NCBI GenBank assembly: GCA_039930045.1
Contig: JBDSQB010000008.1
Coordinates: 24,180 to 88,179, forward strand
From: Chthoniobacterales bacterium
Lineage (GTDB): Bacteria; Verrucomicrobiota; Verrucomicrobiia; Chthoniobacterales; DASVRZ01
Direction: 5' to 3'
Length of the DNA: 64,000 nt
A model generated the notes under the pieces. That model saw nothing but the letters and a program-made list of their open reading frames with translations. It searched no databases and was not told where the DNA came from. Shown here one piece after another: positions 17,986 to 27,261 of the stretch (positions within the stretch are counted from its first letter, which is position 1; the number at the start of each line of letters is the position of its first letter). Position numbers and translations under genes: made by a program.

Positions 17986-18145
17986 TACGGGTCAATTTTA
18001 GGGCAGACAAACTATCATTCGGGCCGGGGGTGTCAATCCGTGGTATGGCTCTGCCACCAGAAGAAAGTCCGGCGCATGAACCGTCGAAATACACTGCGAC
18101 TCATTTATGCATCTGCCCCGGACTTGTTCCACGATACACAACGAC

Positions 18146-20053
18146 ATGAATGTTCTCATAGTCGAAGACGACCGCACCACGCGACAGGTGATGAATCATC
18201 TGATCTCGGTGCGAGGACATCAAATCACAGCCTGCTCCAGCGCGGAGGAAGCCGAGACGGCCTTGGAGACGAATAACTTCGAAGTCGTCATTCTCGACTG
18301 GATGCTCCCGGGAAAGACGGGCCCGGAATTTTGCCGCTGGCTGCGCGGCCGGCCCGGTGGCGACGATATTTATGTGCTCCTCATCACAGCCCGCGCAACA
18401 CCTGCCGACCTCGATGAGGCGCTCGATGCCGGTGCCAACGATTACTTGGTAAAACCATGGGAGATCGAAATTTTCCGATCCCGTCTGCGCATCGCCGAGC
18501 GGCAGGTCGTGGACATCGCCGAACGCCGCAAAAGCCGCATCGCTCTCAATGATTCCAACCAGCGCCTCGAACGCCTCGCCCTCGTGGCCCGCCAGACGCA
18601 AAACGGCGTGGTGATTCTCAATGCCAAAGGCGAGGTCGAATGGGCCAACGCCGCCTTTGGAAACATGATCCGGCTGAACTCGAAGTCGATCGTGGCCAAT
18701 GATTTCACCCAGATGCTCGCCGGCGTCGAGTCGGCCCAGCGTCTGGAAATGGAAGAAGCTATCGCCATGGGCCGCGCGAGTGAGGGTGAATTGGCGCTTC
18801 TCGGCAACGACGGCGCGAAGCACTGGCTGCATTATTCCCTAACTCCGCTGGAGTCGGACAAGGGCGTTTCGCGTGGCCAGGTCTGCCTTTTCTCGGATAT
18901 CACAATGGTCAAAAAAGCGGACGAGGAACGCTTCAAGACCAGCAAGATCGAGTCGCTCGGCGTGCTCGCAGGCGGCATCGCACACGACTTGAATAACATT
19001 CTCACCGTCATCAGCGGCAATATCTCCCTGGCCCGCCTCTGCATGGACGGCACCCGCGACAAAGCGCTCGAGCACCTCGACACAGCGGACAAGGCCTCCT
19101 TCCGTGCGGCCGATTTGTCGAAGCAACTCCTCACGTTTGCCAAGGGCGGCGACCCGCTCAAGCAGGTCATCGACATCAAGGAACTCGTGGAAAAAGCCAC
19201 CAAGTTTGCCCTCTACGGTTCGAATCTGACTTGTCTCTTCGCCATTCCGAGGCTCCAGAAAGTGCAGGCCGATCCGTATCAAATCGAGCAGGCGGTCAAC
19301 AATATCGTCATCAACGCCCGCGAAGCCATGCCCCATGGCGGCAAGCTCCAGGTCCGTGGCCACAACGAAACCCTCGCCGAATCCAATCCCTACGATCTCG
19401 TTCCGGGCGAATACATTCGCATCTCATTCGCCGACAATGGACCCGGCATCGAGCCGGGCGTTTGGCCGCAGATTTTCGATCCCTATTTCACGACCAAACC
19501 CACCGGCAGCGGCCTGGGTTTGACGATTGCCTTCTCGATCATCACGAAACACGGCGGACGCATCCTCGCGGAGCCGGTGCCGAGTGGCGGGGCGGTTTTC
19601 AACGTCTTTTTGCCTGTGGCCAACATCAGCACCGGAGAAGAAACCACCGAGCTGGAGACGAGCGACGGCCAGCGCACGGTGCTTTGCATGGACGATGAAC
19701 CGACCATCCGCGAACTCACCTCTGCCATGCTCACGATGTCCGGCTATCAGGTCGTCACCACCCGCGACGGCACGGAGACGCTCGCCGCCTACACCGAGCA
19801 AATGCGGAAGGGGAAAAAATTCGACGCCGTCATCCTCGACGCCACCATTCCCGGCGGCATGGGCGGCGTCGAAACGATCAAGGCCCTCATCCACATCGAC
19901 CCCGAAGTGCGGGCCATCATTTGCAGCGGCTACTCCGACGAATCGGCTCTGGCTGCCATGGAAAGTTTCGGCTTCAAAGCCTCCCTGCCCAAGCCCTTCA
20001 CCAGCAAGCAACTTGAGGCCCTCATCGACAAAGTCATCCGCCAGGCTGCGTAG
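18146..20053 (+). CDS. Hybrid histidine kinase with N- and C-terminal receiver domains
   Basis: About 635 residues and soluble. Order: receiver 1 (MNVLIVEDDRTTRQ to about residue 120; phosphoacceptor in VILDWMLPG, Lys in LVKPW), a PAS-like domain (ARQTQNGVVILNAKGEVEWANAAF), HisKA with His280 in GGIAHDLNNIL, HATPase_c (INAREAMPHGG, DNGPGIEPG, GSGLGLTIAF), and receiver 2 (VLCMDDEPTIRELT, VILDATIPGG, LPKPFTSKQ). Catalytic residues look intact, which suits a phosphorelay in which receiver 1 controls the kinase. The start is set at ATG 18146 because the receiver begins there; the frame is open 13 codons upstream. No output regulator is adjacent. Confidence 0.92.
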   Translation: MNVLIVEDDRTTRQVMNHLISVRGHQITACSSAEEAETALETNNFEVVILDWMLPGKTGPEFCRWLRGRPGGDDIYVLLITARATPADLDEALDAGANDYLVKPWEIEIFRSRLRIAERQVVDIAERRKSRIALNDSNQRLERLALVARQTQNGVVILNAKGEVEWANAAFGNMIRLNSKSIVANDFTQMLAGVESAQRLEMEEAIAMGRASEGELALLGNDGAKHWLHYSLTPLESDKGVSRGQVCLFSDITMVKKADEERFKTSKIESLGVLAGGIAHDLNNILTVISGNISLARLCMDGTRDKALEHLDTADKASFRAADLSKQLLTFAKGGDPLKQVIDIKELVEKATKFALYGSNLTCLFAIPRLQKVQADPYQIEQAVNNIVINAREAMPHGGKLQVRGHNETLAESNPYDLVPGEYIRISFADNGPGIEPGVWPQIFDPYFTTKPTGSGLGLTIAFSIITKHGGRILAEPVPSGGAVFNVFLPVANISTGEETTELETSDGQRTVLCMDDEPTIRELTSAMLTMSGYQVVTTRDGTETLAAYTEQMRKGKKFDAVILDATIPGGMGGVETIKALIHIDPEVRAIICSGYSDESALAAMESFGFKASLPKPFTSKQLEALIDKVIRQAA

Positions 20054-20076
20054 CTGGGCAGTCGGGAAATCGCCTG

Positions 20077-20119
20077 CTTTTTTCCTTCGTCTCTTCGCGC
20101 CTTCGTGGTTCATCTTTGC
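20077..20119. repeat. Intergenic CTTCGT-type period-8 repeat
   Basis: Between the kinase and the lipoprotein gene the text has CTTCGT or CTTCGC at 20085, 20093 and 20101, an exact 8-base period, ending in GTGGTTCATC. On the minus strand this reads as ATGAACCACGAAGG followed by more GAAG units, which matches a repeat found between genes in many verrucomicrobial, planctomycete and other genomes and often mis-called as a short protein starting MNHEG. Only one copy was noticed here. Confidence 0.6.
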
Positions 20120-20122
20120 CAC

Positions 20123-20620
20123 ATGAAACTGCGTTGCCTCGCGCTGCCCCTCGTCCTCATCGTTGCATTGTCCCTCTCCGGCTGCGGCCCGTCCCTGCCC
20201 ACTTGGGAACCGCCCCTGCGCCGGGCGGAGTTTCAGAAAGTTCGCACCACCGCCTACACCCATAGCGAGTCCGATCATATTCGCTACGGAGTCAAAAACG
20301 CCCTCGGCACTCCCCTCCTCTACGGCACGGTAAAGAGCGCCGCCGCCGACTGGGGCCGCTGGCCTGCGGGCACCGTCTTCAAAATCTTGGCCACCGGCGA
20401 AGTCTATGAAGTCGATGATTACGGCTGGGCCCTCGCCGGACGCAACACCATCGACCTCTACAAACCGACCCGCAGCGAAATGAACCGCTGGGGCGTCCAG
20501 CGCGTCACCATCCAAATCCTCGAATGGGGCGACCTCCGCAAAAGCCGCCGCGTCCTCGCCCCGCGCAAAAAATACAAACACGTCAAACGCATGTTGGCCG
20601 AGATCGACGACCAGCTTTAA
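20123..20620 (+). CDS. Lipoprotein with 3D (double-psi barrel) domain
   Basis: A 165-residue exported lipoprotein. The start MKLRCLALPLVLIVALSLSGCG has a lipobox (LSGC) with the lipidated Cys at residue 21. The rest matches the 3D domain: RTTAYTHSESD, a Gly-rich middle, FKILATGEVYEVDDYGWALAGRNTIDLYKPT and VQRVTIQILEWG. This fold occurs in MltA-type lytic transglycosylases and in resuscitation-factor-like proteins, where three Asp residues give the domain its name; here the Asp residues at DD and in IDLY are present. A cell-wall or rare-lipoprotein-A-like role is plausible but not proven. Confidence 0.75.
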   Translation: MKLRCLALPLVLIVALSLSGCGPSLPTWEPPLRRAEFQKVRTTAYTHSESDHIRYGVKNALGTPLLYGTVKSAAADWGRWPAGTVFKILATGEVYEVDDYGWALAGRNTIDLYKPTRSEMNRWGVQRVTIQILEWGDLRKSRRVLAPRKKYKHVKRMLAEIDDQL

Positions 20621-20667
20621 TCCAAGAACTGCTGGCCTTTGCATTCGAGTAACATCACATTCCGCCA

Positions 20668-21762
20668 ATGACCATCTGGGACTACGCCAACCCTCAACTC
20701 CGCGACCTCGTGGCCTACATTCCGGGCAAACCCATCGAGGATGTCGCCCGCGAACTCGGGCTCGAACCCGCGCAAATCATCAAGCTCGCCTCCAACGAAA
20801 ATCCGCTCGGCCCCTCGCCGCTCGCCAAGCAGGCCATGATCGAGGCTCTCGACCGCGCCCACTTCTATCCCGATGGCGGCGGCTACTATCTGCGCGAGGC
20901 CATTGCCAAAAAAACAGGGTTGAGTCTCAATCAAATCATCCTCGGCAACGGCTCGAACGAGATCATCGAATTTCTCGGCCACGCCTTTCTCCAGCCGGGT
21001 GATAACATCATCGTCGCAGAGCACGCCTTCGTCGTTTACAAGATCATGGCCAAGCTCGCCGGTGCTAGTACCATCGAAGTCGCCGACCCCGGGTTTAAGC
21101 ACGATCTGCCTGCGATGTTAGCAGCCATCACGCCGCGCACGAAACTCATCTTCGTGGCGAATCCTAACAATCCTACCGGCACACTGGTCGGCCAGGCCGA
21201 GATCGATGCGTTTGTTAGTCAGGTGCCGCCCAACGTCATCGTGGTTTTCGACGAGGCTTACTACGAATTTCTGCGCACTCCGGTGGACACGTTGAAGTTT
21301 CTAACCTCGCACGACAACGTCATCGTTCTCCGCACGTTTTCCAAAATTCAGGGGCTCGCCAGTCTGCGCATCGGCTATGGACTCGCCAGCGAGGCGCTTA
21401 TTTCCGTGCTGCAAAAAACGCGGCAACCTTTCAATGCCAACGCCATCGCCCAGGCGGGCGCGCTGGCAGGTTTGCTCGACGAAAACCATCAGGAAACCAC
21501 GCGTCAGATCACTTTCGAGGGACGCGATTACTTGGAAACTCAGTTCGCCATCCTTGGGCTCGAATACGTCCCGAGCGAGGCGAATTTCGTTCTCGTGAAA
21601 GTTGGCGACGGCGCGAAAGTCTTTCAGGCGATGTTAGAAAAGGGCGTCATCATCCGCGCGATGGGCGAATACAAATTGCCCGAGTGGATTCGCGTCTCCG
21701 TCGGCACCATGGAGCAAAACCGGCGCTTCATCGAGGAGTTGCGCTCCTATCTCGCGTCCTAG
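20668..21762 (+). CDS. hisC: Histidinol-phosphate aminotransferase
   Basis: PLP enzyme of histidine synthesis (imidazole acetol phosphate to histidinol phosphate). The 364-residue protein has LASNENPLGPSP near the N-terminus, NGSNEIIEFLGHAF, FVANPNNPTG, VVFDEAYYEF and the PLP Lys226 in RTFSKIQGLASLRIGYG. Length is normal. It ends three bases before mnmE. Its coding sequence contains four copies of the TGTTAG/CTAACA hexamer described in the findings. No other his genes are in the window. Confidence 0.93.
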   Translation: MTIWDYANPQLRDLVAYIPGKPIEDVARELGLEPAQIIKLASNENPLGPSPLAKQAMIEALDRAHFYPDGGGYYLREAIAKKTGLSLNQIILGNGSNEIIEFLGHAFLQPGDNIIVAEHAFVVYKIMAKLAGASTIEVADPGFKHDLPAMLAAITPRTKLIFVANPNNPTGTLVGQAEIDAFVSQVPPNVIVVFDEAYYEFLRTPVDTLKFLTSHDNVIVLRTFSKIQGLASLRIGYGLASEALISVLQKTRQPFNANAIAQAGALAGLLDENHQETTRQITFEGRDYLETQFAILGLEYVPSEANFVLVKVGDGAKVFQAMLEKGVIIRAMGEYKLPEWIRVSVGTMEQNRRFIEELRSYLAS

Positions 21763-21765
21763 CTA

Positions 21766-23079
21766 ATGACCGACACGATCTCGGCCATTTCCTCTCCGTT
21801 TGGCGAAGGCGCCATCGGGGTTTTGCGTCTGAGCGGACCACAAAGCCATTCGATTCTAACTCGACTCTTCTCCGGCAAACTAGCTAAGGCGCGTGAGTTG
21901 AGTCACGGTCGATTGGAGAAGGACGGCACCATGTTAGACGACGTGCTCGCCACGAAGTTCGACGCGCCACGCAGCTACACCGGTGAGGACATGGCGGAGA
22001 TTTTCTGCCACGGCGGATTGCTTGTCACACGGCGAATTCTTGATGCTTTGTTAGAAGAAGGCGCGCGCCTCGCCGAGCCGGGCGAGTTTTCCTTCCGCGC
22101 CTTTTCCAATGGCAAAATGGATCTCACCCAGGCCGAGGCAGTGATGGATGTGATCCACGCCCAGACCGACCTCGCCCTGCGCGCCTCGCAGCAGCAACTC
22201 GCCGGACGCCTCGGACACGCAATGGACGCCCTGCGCACGTCGCTTCTGCAAATCCTCGCGCACCTGGAGGCTTACATTGATTTTCCAGACGAAGACATCG
22301 ATCCCGATACCGGCCAATCGTTTCTAACTCGCATCGAAACTGTTAGCACCGAAATCGCCAAACTCCTCGCCACGGCGGACCGCGGACGCATTCTTCGCGA
22401 GGGTGTTAGAACCGTCATCTACGGCGAGCCGAACGTCGGCAAAAGCTCCCTGCTCAACGCGCTCTCCGGCTTTGACCGCGCGATTGTTAGTCCGACACCC
22501 GGCACGACTCGCGATGTGATCGAGGAAAGTGTGAACATCGGCGGCATCCGATTGATTCTGATGGACACAGCGGGCATTCGCGACACGAGCGACGAAATCG
22601 AAAAACAAGGCGTCGCCCGCAGCCAGAAGGCGCACGACGAGGCGGATCTCATCATCGAAGTCCACGCGGCGAATCTGCCATTGCCATCTAACTCGAATGT
22701 TAGCAAAAACACCTTGTTAGTCGCCAACAAAGCCGACCTCGGCGTGCATCCGAGCTGGACGGATCACGCGGTGCTGGTGAGTTGTCTCCAGGAAACGGGC
22801 TTCGACGATCTGGAGGCGGCCATTCTCCAGAAAGTCTTTGGAGGCGGCGCACAGCTCGACAACGCTTCCGCCGCGATTAATGCGCGCCACAAAAACTGCC
22901 TGCAACGCGCCCAATCCGGTTGCATCGCCGCGATGACCGGCCTCCGCGAAAACCTCGCCATCGAGCTGATTTCCATCGAACTCCACTCGGCGCTCGACGC
23001 CATCGGCGAGGTGATGGGCAAGGTCGAGAGCGACGACATTCTCGGCGAAATCTTCAGCACTTTTTGCATCGGAAAATGA
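21766..23079 (+). CDS. mnmE: tRNA uridine-5-carboxymethylaminomethyl modification GTPase
   Basis: With MnmG it modifies the wobble uridine of several tRNAs. The 437-residue protein begins MTDTISAISSPFGEGAIGVLRLSG (N-terminal folate-binding domain), continues with the helical domain, and carries the G domain: GEPNVGKSSLLNAL (G1), PTPGTTRDV (G2), MDTAGI (G3) and NKAD (G4). The C-terminus is FCIGK, containing the conserved catalytic-type Cys. The stop overlaps the pyrD start by four bases (ATGA). Seven TGTTAG hexamers lie in this gene. Confidence 0.96.
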   Translation: MTDTISAISSPFGEGAIGVLRLSGPQSHSILTRLFSGKLAKARELSHGRLEKDGTMLDDVLATKFDAPRSYTGEDMAEIFCHGGLLVTRRILDALLEEGARLAEPGEFSFRAFSNGKMDLTQAEAVMDVIHAQTDLALRASQQQLAGRLGHAMDALRTSLLQILAHLEAYIDFPDEDIDPDTGQSFLTRIETVSTEIAKLLATADRGRILREGVRTVIYGEPNVGKSSLLNALSGFDRAIVSPTPGTTRDVIEESVNIGGIRLILMDTAGIRDTSDEIEKQGVARSQKAHDEADLIIEVHAANLPLPSNSNVSKNTLLVANKADLGVHPSWTDHAVLVSCLQETGFDDLEAAILQKVFGGGAQLDNASAAINARHKNCLQRAQSGCIAAMTGLRENLAIELISIELHSALDAIGEVMGKVESDDILGEIFSTFCIGK

Positions 23080-24107
23080 GATCACTCCTTCACTTCGGCT
23101 ACGAAAAAATCGTCCGGCCCGCCTTCTTCTCGCTCGACGCCGAAAAGGCGCATCACGCCGCCATGAGTTCGCTTGCCCGGCTCTCGCGGCATCCGGCTTT
23201 GCTCACGATTTTGAGCAAATTGCTCACGGAAAAAAAGCCGGTCGAACTCTTCGGCCTGCACTTCCCAAATCCCGTCGGACTCGCGGCCGGGTTTGATAAA
23301 AATGCCGTCGCCCTGCCCGCGTGGGAGGCGCTCGGATTTGGCTTCGCCGAATTGGGCACGATCACCGCGCAGGGGCAGCCGGGGAATCCGCTCCCTCGCA
23401 TTTTTCGTTACCCGCAGAAGCAGGCTCTGATCAATCGTATGGGCTTCAACAACGAGGGCGCAAACGAAGTCGCCGAGCGGCTCGCCCGCTGGAAACGCTC
23501 CGGTCTCTGGCCGAAATTTCCGGTCGGCATCAACATCGGAAAATCGAAGGTGACCGCGCTGGAGCATGCGCTCGCCGACTACCAATTTTCTTTTGGCCGG
23601 CTCGCGCCGTTTGCCGATTACGTGGCGTTGAATGTGAGCTCGCCGAACACGCCGGGCCTCCGCGAATTGCAGGAGCGCGACGCGTTGAATGAGCTGATCG
23701 GCGGCATTCAAAAGAGCAACCGCCAACTGATGCGTCCCGTACCGGTGCTGGTAAAAATCGCGCCGGACATGGGTTGGGGCCAAATCGGGGAAATCATCGA
23801 GATCGCCACGGACCACGGGCTGGCCGGAATTATTGCTACGAATACGACGCTGGATCATACGTCGGTGCTGGAATTGGGCGATCAAACGGGAGGTTTGAGT
23901 GGCGTTCCGCTGGAGGCACGTGCGACGGAAATCATCCGGTTTATCTGCGAGAAAACGAAGCTGCCCGTGATCGGCGTCGGCGGCATCACGGACGCGGACT
24001 CGGCACAACGCAAACTCGACGCCGGGGCGAGTCTGATTCAACTCTACACAGGCTACATTTACGGCGGGCCGGCGCTCGTTCCAGAGATCGTGAGCCGACT
24101 TCGGTAG
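23076..24107 (+). CDS. pyrD: Dihydroorotate dehydrogenase (quinone), class 2
   Basis: Membrane-associated flavoenzyme oxidising dihydroorotate. The 343-residue protein starts MRSLLHFGYEKIVRPAFFSLDAEKAHH, the amphipathic N-terminal extension of class 2 enzymes that reaches the quinone pool. FMN and substrate motifs follow: PNPVGLAAGFDKN, GFAELGTIT, RMGFNNEGA, NVSSPNTPGLR (with the catalytic Ser region), IIATNTT and GVGGITDADSA. Start at 23076 overlaps the mnmE stop by four bases. Homology begins exactly here although the frame is open upstream. Confidence 0.95.
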   Translation: MRSLLHFGYEKIVRPAFFSLDAEKAHHAAMSSLARLSRHPALLTILSKLLTEKKPVELFGLHFPNPVGLAAGFDKNAVALPAWEALGFGFAELGTITAQGQPGNPLPRIFRYPQKQALINRMGFNNEGANEVAERLARWKRSGLWPKFPVGINIGKSKVTALEHALADYQFSFGRLAPFADYVALNVSSPNTPGLRELQERDALNELIGGIQKSNRQLMRPVPVLVKIAPDMGWGQIGEIIEIATDHGLAGIIATNTTLDHTSVLELGDQTGGLSGVPLEARATEIIRFICEKTKLPVIGVGGITDADSAQRKLDAGASLIQLYTGYIYGGPALVPEIVSRLR

Positions 24108-24121
24108 CGGCCATTTTTTTT
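24094..24121 (+). terminator. Possible weak intrinsic terminator after pyrD
   Basis: A GCCG/CGGC stem (24094-24097 and 24108-24111) straddles the pyrD stop and is followed within two bases by a run of eight T. The stem is short, with a ten-base loop, so the call rests mainly on the T-run. Confidence 0.3.
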
Positions 24122-24160
24122 GAATCCACCCGCAGCCGGAAACTAGTATATCTCACCAGA

Positions 24161-25144
24161 ATGAATCAGCGTCCCTTTAACCACACTGGCAGACTCACCT
24201 CGGACATCGGCCTCGGCTGCTGGCAGCTCGGCGGCGCGGATTGGGGCGCGGTGGACGACGACAGCGCCTCGGAAATCCTCTCGACGGCGGTGGCAGCGGG
24301 TGTGAATTTTTTCGACACGGCCGATGTCTATGGCGGCGGCCGGAGTGAGAGTCTGATCGGCAAATTTCTCAAGGACACGAAGGAGGAAATCTTCGTCGCC
24401 ACGAAGCTGGGCCGCACCAGCGCGCTCTATCCCGATGGCTACACCGAGGCCAACATCCGCGCGGCGACCGAGGCGTCGCTGAGCCGGCTCGGAGTCGAAT
24501 CGCTCGACCTCACGCAGTTGCATTGCATTCCTCCGGCGGAGCTGAAAAAGGGCGACGTTTTCGACGTTCTCCGGGCGTTGCAGACGGAGGGAAAAATCCG
24601 GCAATTCGGAGCCAGCGTCGAATCCATGGATGAGGCTCTCGTTTGCCTGGAGCAGGACGGGCTCGCGTCGCTGCAAATCATCTTCAACATTTTCCGCCAG
24701 AAGCCGATCACGACGCTCTTTGAAAAAACGAAAGCGAAAGGCGTCGCGCTAATCATTCGGCTCCCTCTCGCCAGCGGTTTGCTCAGTGGAAAAATGACCG
24801 TCAACACGCAATTCGACGCCAAGGATCACCGTTCCTACAACCGCGACGGAGCCGCCTTCAACGTCGGGGAAACCTTTGCCGGTCTGCCCTACGAACTCGG
24901 GGTCGAGCTTGCCGAGGAGATCAAGCCGCTTGTGCCCGAAGGCATGACGATGGCCCAGATGGCGCAGCGCTGGATTCTGGATTTTGACGCCGTGTCGGTG
25001 GTCATCACCGGAGCCAGCCGTCCGGATCAAGTCGTCGCCAACGCCACCAGCTCCACGCTCCCGCCGCTGGGCCGCCTGCTGCACGACAAGCTCAGTCGTT
25101 TCTACGAGGAGAAAGTGGCGGCGCACATTCGCGGGCCGTACTGA
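24161..25144 (+). CDS. Aldo/keto reductase
   Basis: NADPH-dependent carbonyl reductase of the TIM-barrel AKR superfamily, 327 residues. The catalytic tetrad is complete: Asp52 and Tyr57 in NFFDTADVYGGG, Lys82 in FVATKLG and His121 in LTQLHC. The C-terminal nucleotide-binding part contains TGASRPDQV. The start at ATG 24161 is supported by the substrate barrel starting at LTSDIGLGCWQLGG. It stands alone between pyrD and trpC; the substrate cannot be told from the sequence. Confidence 0.9.
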   Translation: MNQRPFNHTGRLTSDIGLGCWQLGGADWGAVDDDSASEILSTAVAAGVNFFDTADVYGGGRSESLIGKFLKDTKEEIFVATKLGRTSALYPDGYTEANIRAATEASLSRLGVESLDLTQLHCIPPAELKKGDVFDVLRALQTEGKIRQFGASVESMDEALVCLEQDGLASLQIIFNIFRQKPITTLFEKTKAKGVALIIRLPLASGLLSGKMTVNTQFDAKDHRSYNRDGAAFNVGETFAGLPYELGVELAEEIKPLVPEGMTMAQMAQRWILDFDAVSVVITGASRPDQVVANATSSTLPPLGRLLHDKLSRFYEEKVAAHIRGPY

Positions 25145-25203
25145 GCGGAGTTCCATTCTTTTCTTGGTGACTGCGGCGGACGGTGCTTAATTTCGGACCC
25201 CGA

Positions 25204-25983
25204 ATGGACCGCCTCCGCCAGATTTTAGCCACCAAAGAAGAAGAAGTTCGCAAGCTCCTGCACCGTCAGGAGCATTTGCGCGCGGCTGCGCTGGCGCGAA
25301 ACGATTTCCGTCCGTTTGCGGCCGCCGTTCACCAAGGAGAACACGCGCTCAGCCTCATCGCCGAGGTCAAAAAGGCGTCCCCGTCCGTTGGCGTCATCGC
25401 GGAAAACTTCGACCCCGTCCTCATCGCCAAAGCCTACGAAAGCGCCGGGGCCCACGCGCTCTCCGTGCTCACCGACGAGACGTATTTCCAAGGTCATCTG
25501 CGCTACCTCATGCAGATCCGGCAGGCGACTTCCATTCCGGTCTTGCGCAAGGATTTCATCATTCACCAAGTCCAGATTTACGAGGCGGCGGTGGCTGGAG
25601 CCGATGCGATTCTTTTGATCGTCGCCGCGCTGACACAGGACGATCTCTTGCATCTCCTCCAGGTCGCTGAAACCTGCCAACTCGACGTTTTGGTCGAGGT
25701 CCACGACGAGGAGGAAATGGAGCGCGCCCTCGACACTCCGGCGACTCTCATTGGCATCAACAACCGCAATCTCCGCACGTTCGAGATCGATCTCGCCACC
25801 ACGGAACGCCTCAGCGAGGAGGTGCCCGAGCACATCACGCTCGTCAGCGAGAGCGGCATCAAGACCAACGCCGACGCGCGCCGCGTCTTCGAGGCGGGCG
25901 TGAATGGCTTGCTCGTCGGCGAGACGCTGATGCGCGCCGACGATGTTCACGCGGCAGTGGCCGGATTGCTCGATCTCGATTAA
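25204..25983 (+). CDS. trpC: Indole-3-glycerol phosphate synthase
   Basis: Tryptophan pathway enzyme closing the indole ring. The 259-residue TIM barrel shows LIAEVKKASPSVG, VLTDETYFQGH, VLRKDFIIHQVQIYEA, DAILLIVAAL, VEVHDEEE, IGINNRNLRTFEIDL, VSESGIKT and VNGLLVGETLM, which hold the catalytic Glu and Lys residues. An in-frame GTG seven codons upstream is possible; the ATG is preferred. It is a lone trp gene here, not part of a trp operon. None of the TGTTAG hexamers of the neighbouring genes occurs in it. Confidence 0.95.
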   Translation: MDRLRQILATKEEEVRKLLHRQEHLRAAALARNDFRPFAAAVHQGEHALSLIAEVKKASPSVGVIAENFDPVLIAKAYESAGAHALSVLTDETYFQGHLRYLMQIRQATSIPVLRKDFIIHQVQIYEAAVAGADAILLIVAALTQDDLLHLLQVAETCQLDVLVEVHDEEEMERALDTPATLIGINNRNLRTFEIDLATTERLSEEVPEHITLVSESGIKTNADARRVFEAGVNGLLVGETLMRADDVHAAVAGLLDLD

Positions 25984-26016
25984 CCCGAGCCCAAGCGCAT
26001 TTTAAGTTAGGTTCAA

Positions 26017-27255
26017 ATGGTCCAGACCCCTCCCAACAGCGGCGATTTCACCGGCGGCGTGCAGCGCGGTCCGCGTTTCGTGCCGGGCAGCATTAAGAAC
26101 GACGCCCCGGTCGCCGCCTCTTATTGCGTGACGTTTTTGAAGCCGGAAATGCAGCACATTTACCGGCAGATCACCGCGCTGCGCCGCTATCGCCCGGTCG
26201 TTCTCACCCAGCGCCGTGAGAACGAACTCACCTTCCCATTTCCCGATGTGCGATTGTTAGGAAAACCCTGGACGCACCAGCTTCGCCGCTTCTGGTCGCG
26301 CAGCGTGCGCGGCGTGCCGATCACCGCCTACGGCCACGAGGCTTCGCGCGTTCTCAGCGAGCTAAACAAGATGAACGCGCAAGTGCTGCACATCTACTTC
26401 GGCAACATGGGAATCTATCTCCTGCCCTTGCTGCGGCGGCGGCAGATTCCGGTGATTGTTAGTTTTCACGGTGCCGATGCTACTGTGAACGCCACCGACA
26501 CTGTCGTCCGCAGATACTACGAGGAAATGTTCGCCCTCGCCGACCTCGTCGTGGCTCGCAGCGAGTCATTGCTGGGAGCGCTGGAGAAGTTAGGTTGTCC
26601 TCCGGAAAAGCTCCGGCTCCATCGCACCGGCGTGTCGCTTACGATGAGCGTGCCAATTGTTAGAACCACGCCCGTCGATGGCGACTTTCGTTTCGTTCAA
26701 GCTAGTCGTCTCATCGAGAAAAAAGGGCTCGATGTCGCCATCAAGGCGTTTGCCAATTTCGCGCGCGAGTTTCCGCAGTCGGAGTTCATCATTGCCGGCG
26801 AGGGTCCGTTGAAGAAACGCCTCCAGGCGCTCGCCGTCGAGCAGGGCGTCCAGTTTCAGGTGCATTTCGCCGGGTTTCTCCCGCAGAAAACACTGCACGA
26901 ACTCTACGAGCGCAGTCACGTCTTCGTTCATCCGAGTCAGACCGGACTCAATGGCGACCAGGAAGGCGTGCCCAATGCGATGCTGGAAGCCATGGTCACC
27001 GGCATGCCCGTCATCGCCACGCGCCACGGCGGCATTCCCGAGGCGGTCGAGCACGGCGTGAGTGGATTGTTAGTCGAGGAAAAAAATGTCGCCGCGCTCA
27101 CCGAGGCTTTCCTCGCAGTCGGACGCGACGGCACGTTGCTGCAAGACCTCAGCATCGCGGCTTCCGAGCGAGTGAGAACGCACTTCGACCGGCAAAAGCA
27201 GGCGCGCTTGCTGGAAGATTATTACGACGAAGCCATCCGCCGCCATCGGAGTTAG
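26017..27255 (+). CDS. Glycosyltransferase family 4
   Basis: A retaining GT-B sugar transferase of 412 residues. The C-terminal half has RFVQASRLIEKKGLDVAIKAF, FIIAGEGPLKKRL, VHPSQTG and the EX7E signature in EGVPNAMLE followed by AMVTGMPVIATRHGGIPE. The N-terminal half carries HIYFGNMGIYLLPLL and VSFHGAD. There is no signal peptide, so it acts at the cytoplasmic face. It directly precedes the Lhr helicase gene (six bases) and is some distance from the polysaccharide locus at 45-56 kb. Donor and acceptor unknown. Contains four TGTTAG hexamers. Confidence 0.88.
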   Translation: MVQTPPNSGDFTGGVQRGPRFVPGSIKNDAPVAASYCVTFLKPEMQHIYRQITALRRYRPVVLTQRRENELTFPFPDVRLLGKPWTHQLRRFWSRSVRGVPITAYGHEASRVLSELNKMNAQVLHIYFGNMGIYLLPLLRRRQIPVIVSFHGADATVNATDTVVRRYYEEMFALADLVVARSESLLGALEKLGCPPEKLRLHRTGVSLTMSVPIVRTTPVDGDFRFVQASRLIEKKGLDVAIKAFANFAREFPQSEFIIAGEGPLKKRLQALAVEQGVQFQVHFAGFLPQKTLHELYERSHVFVHPSQTGLNGDQEGVPNAMLEAMVTGMPVIATRHGGIPEAVEHGVSGLLVEEKNVAALTEAFLAVGRDGTLLQDLSIAASERVRTHFDRQKQARLLEDYYDEAIRRHRS

Positions 27256-27261
27256 ATCGTT

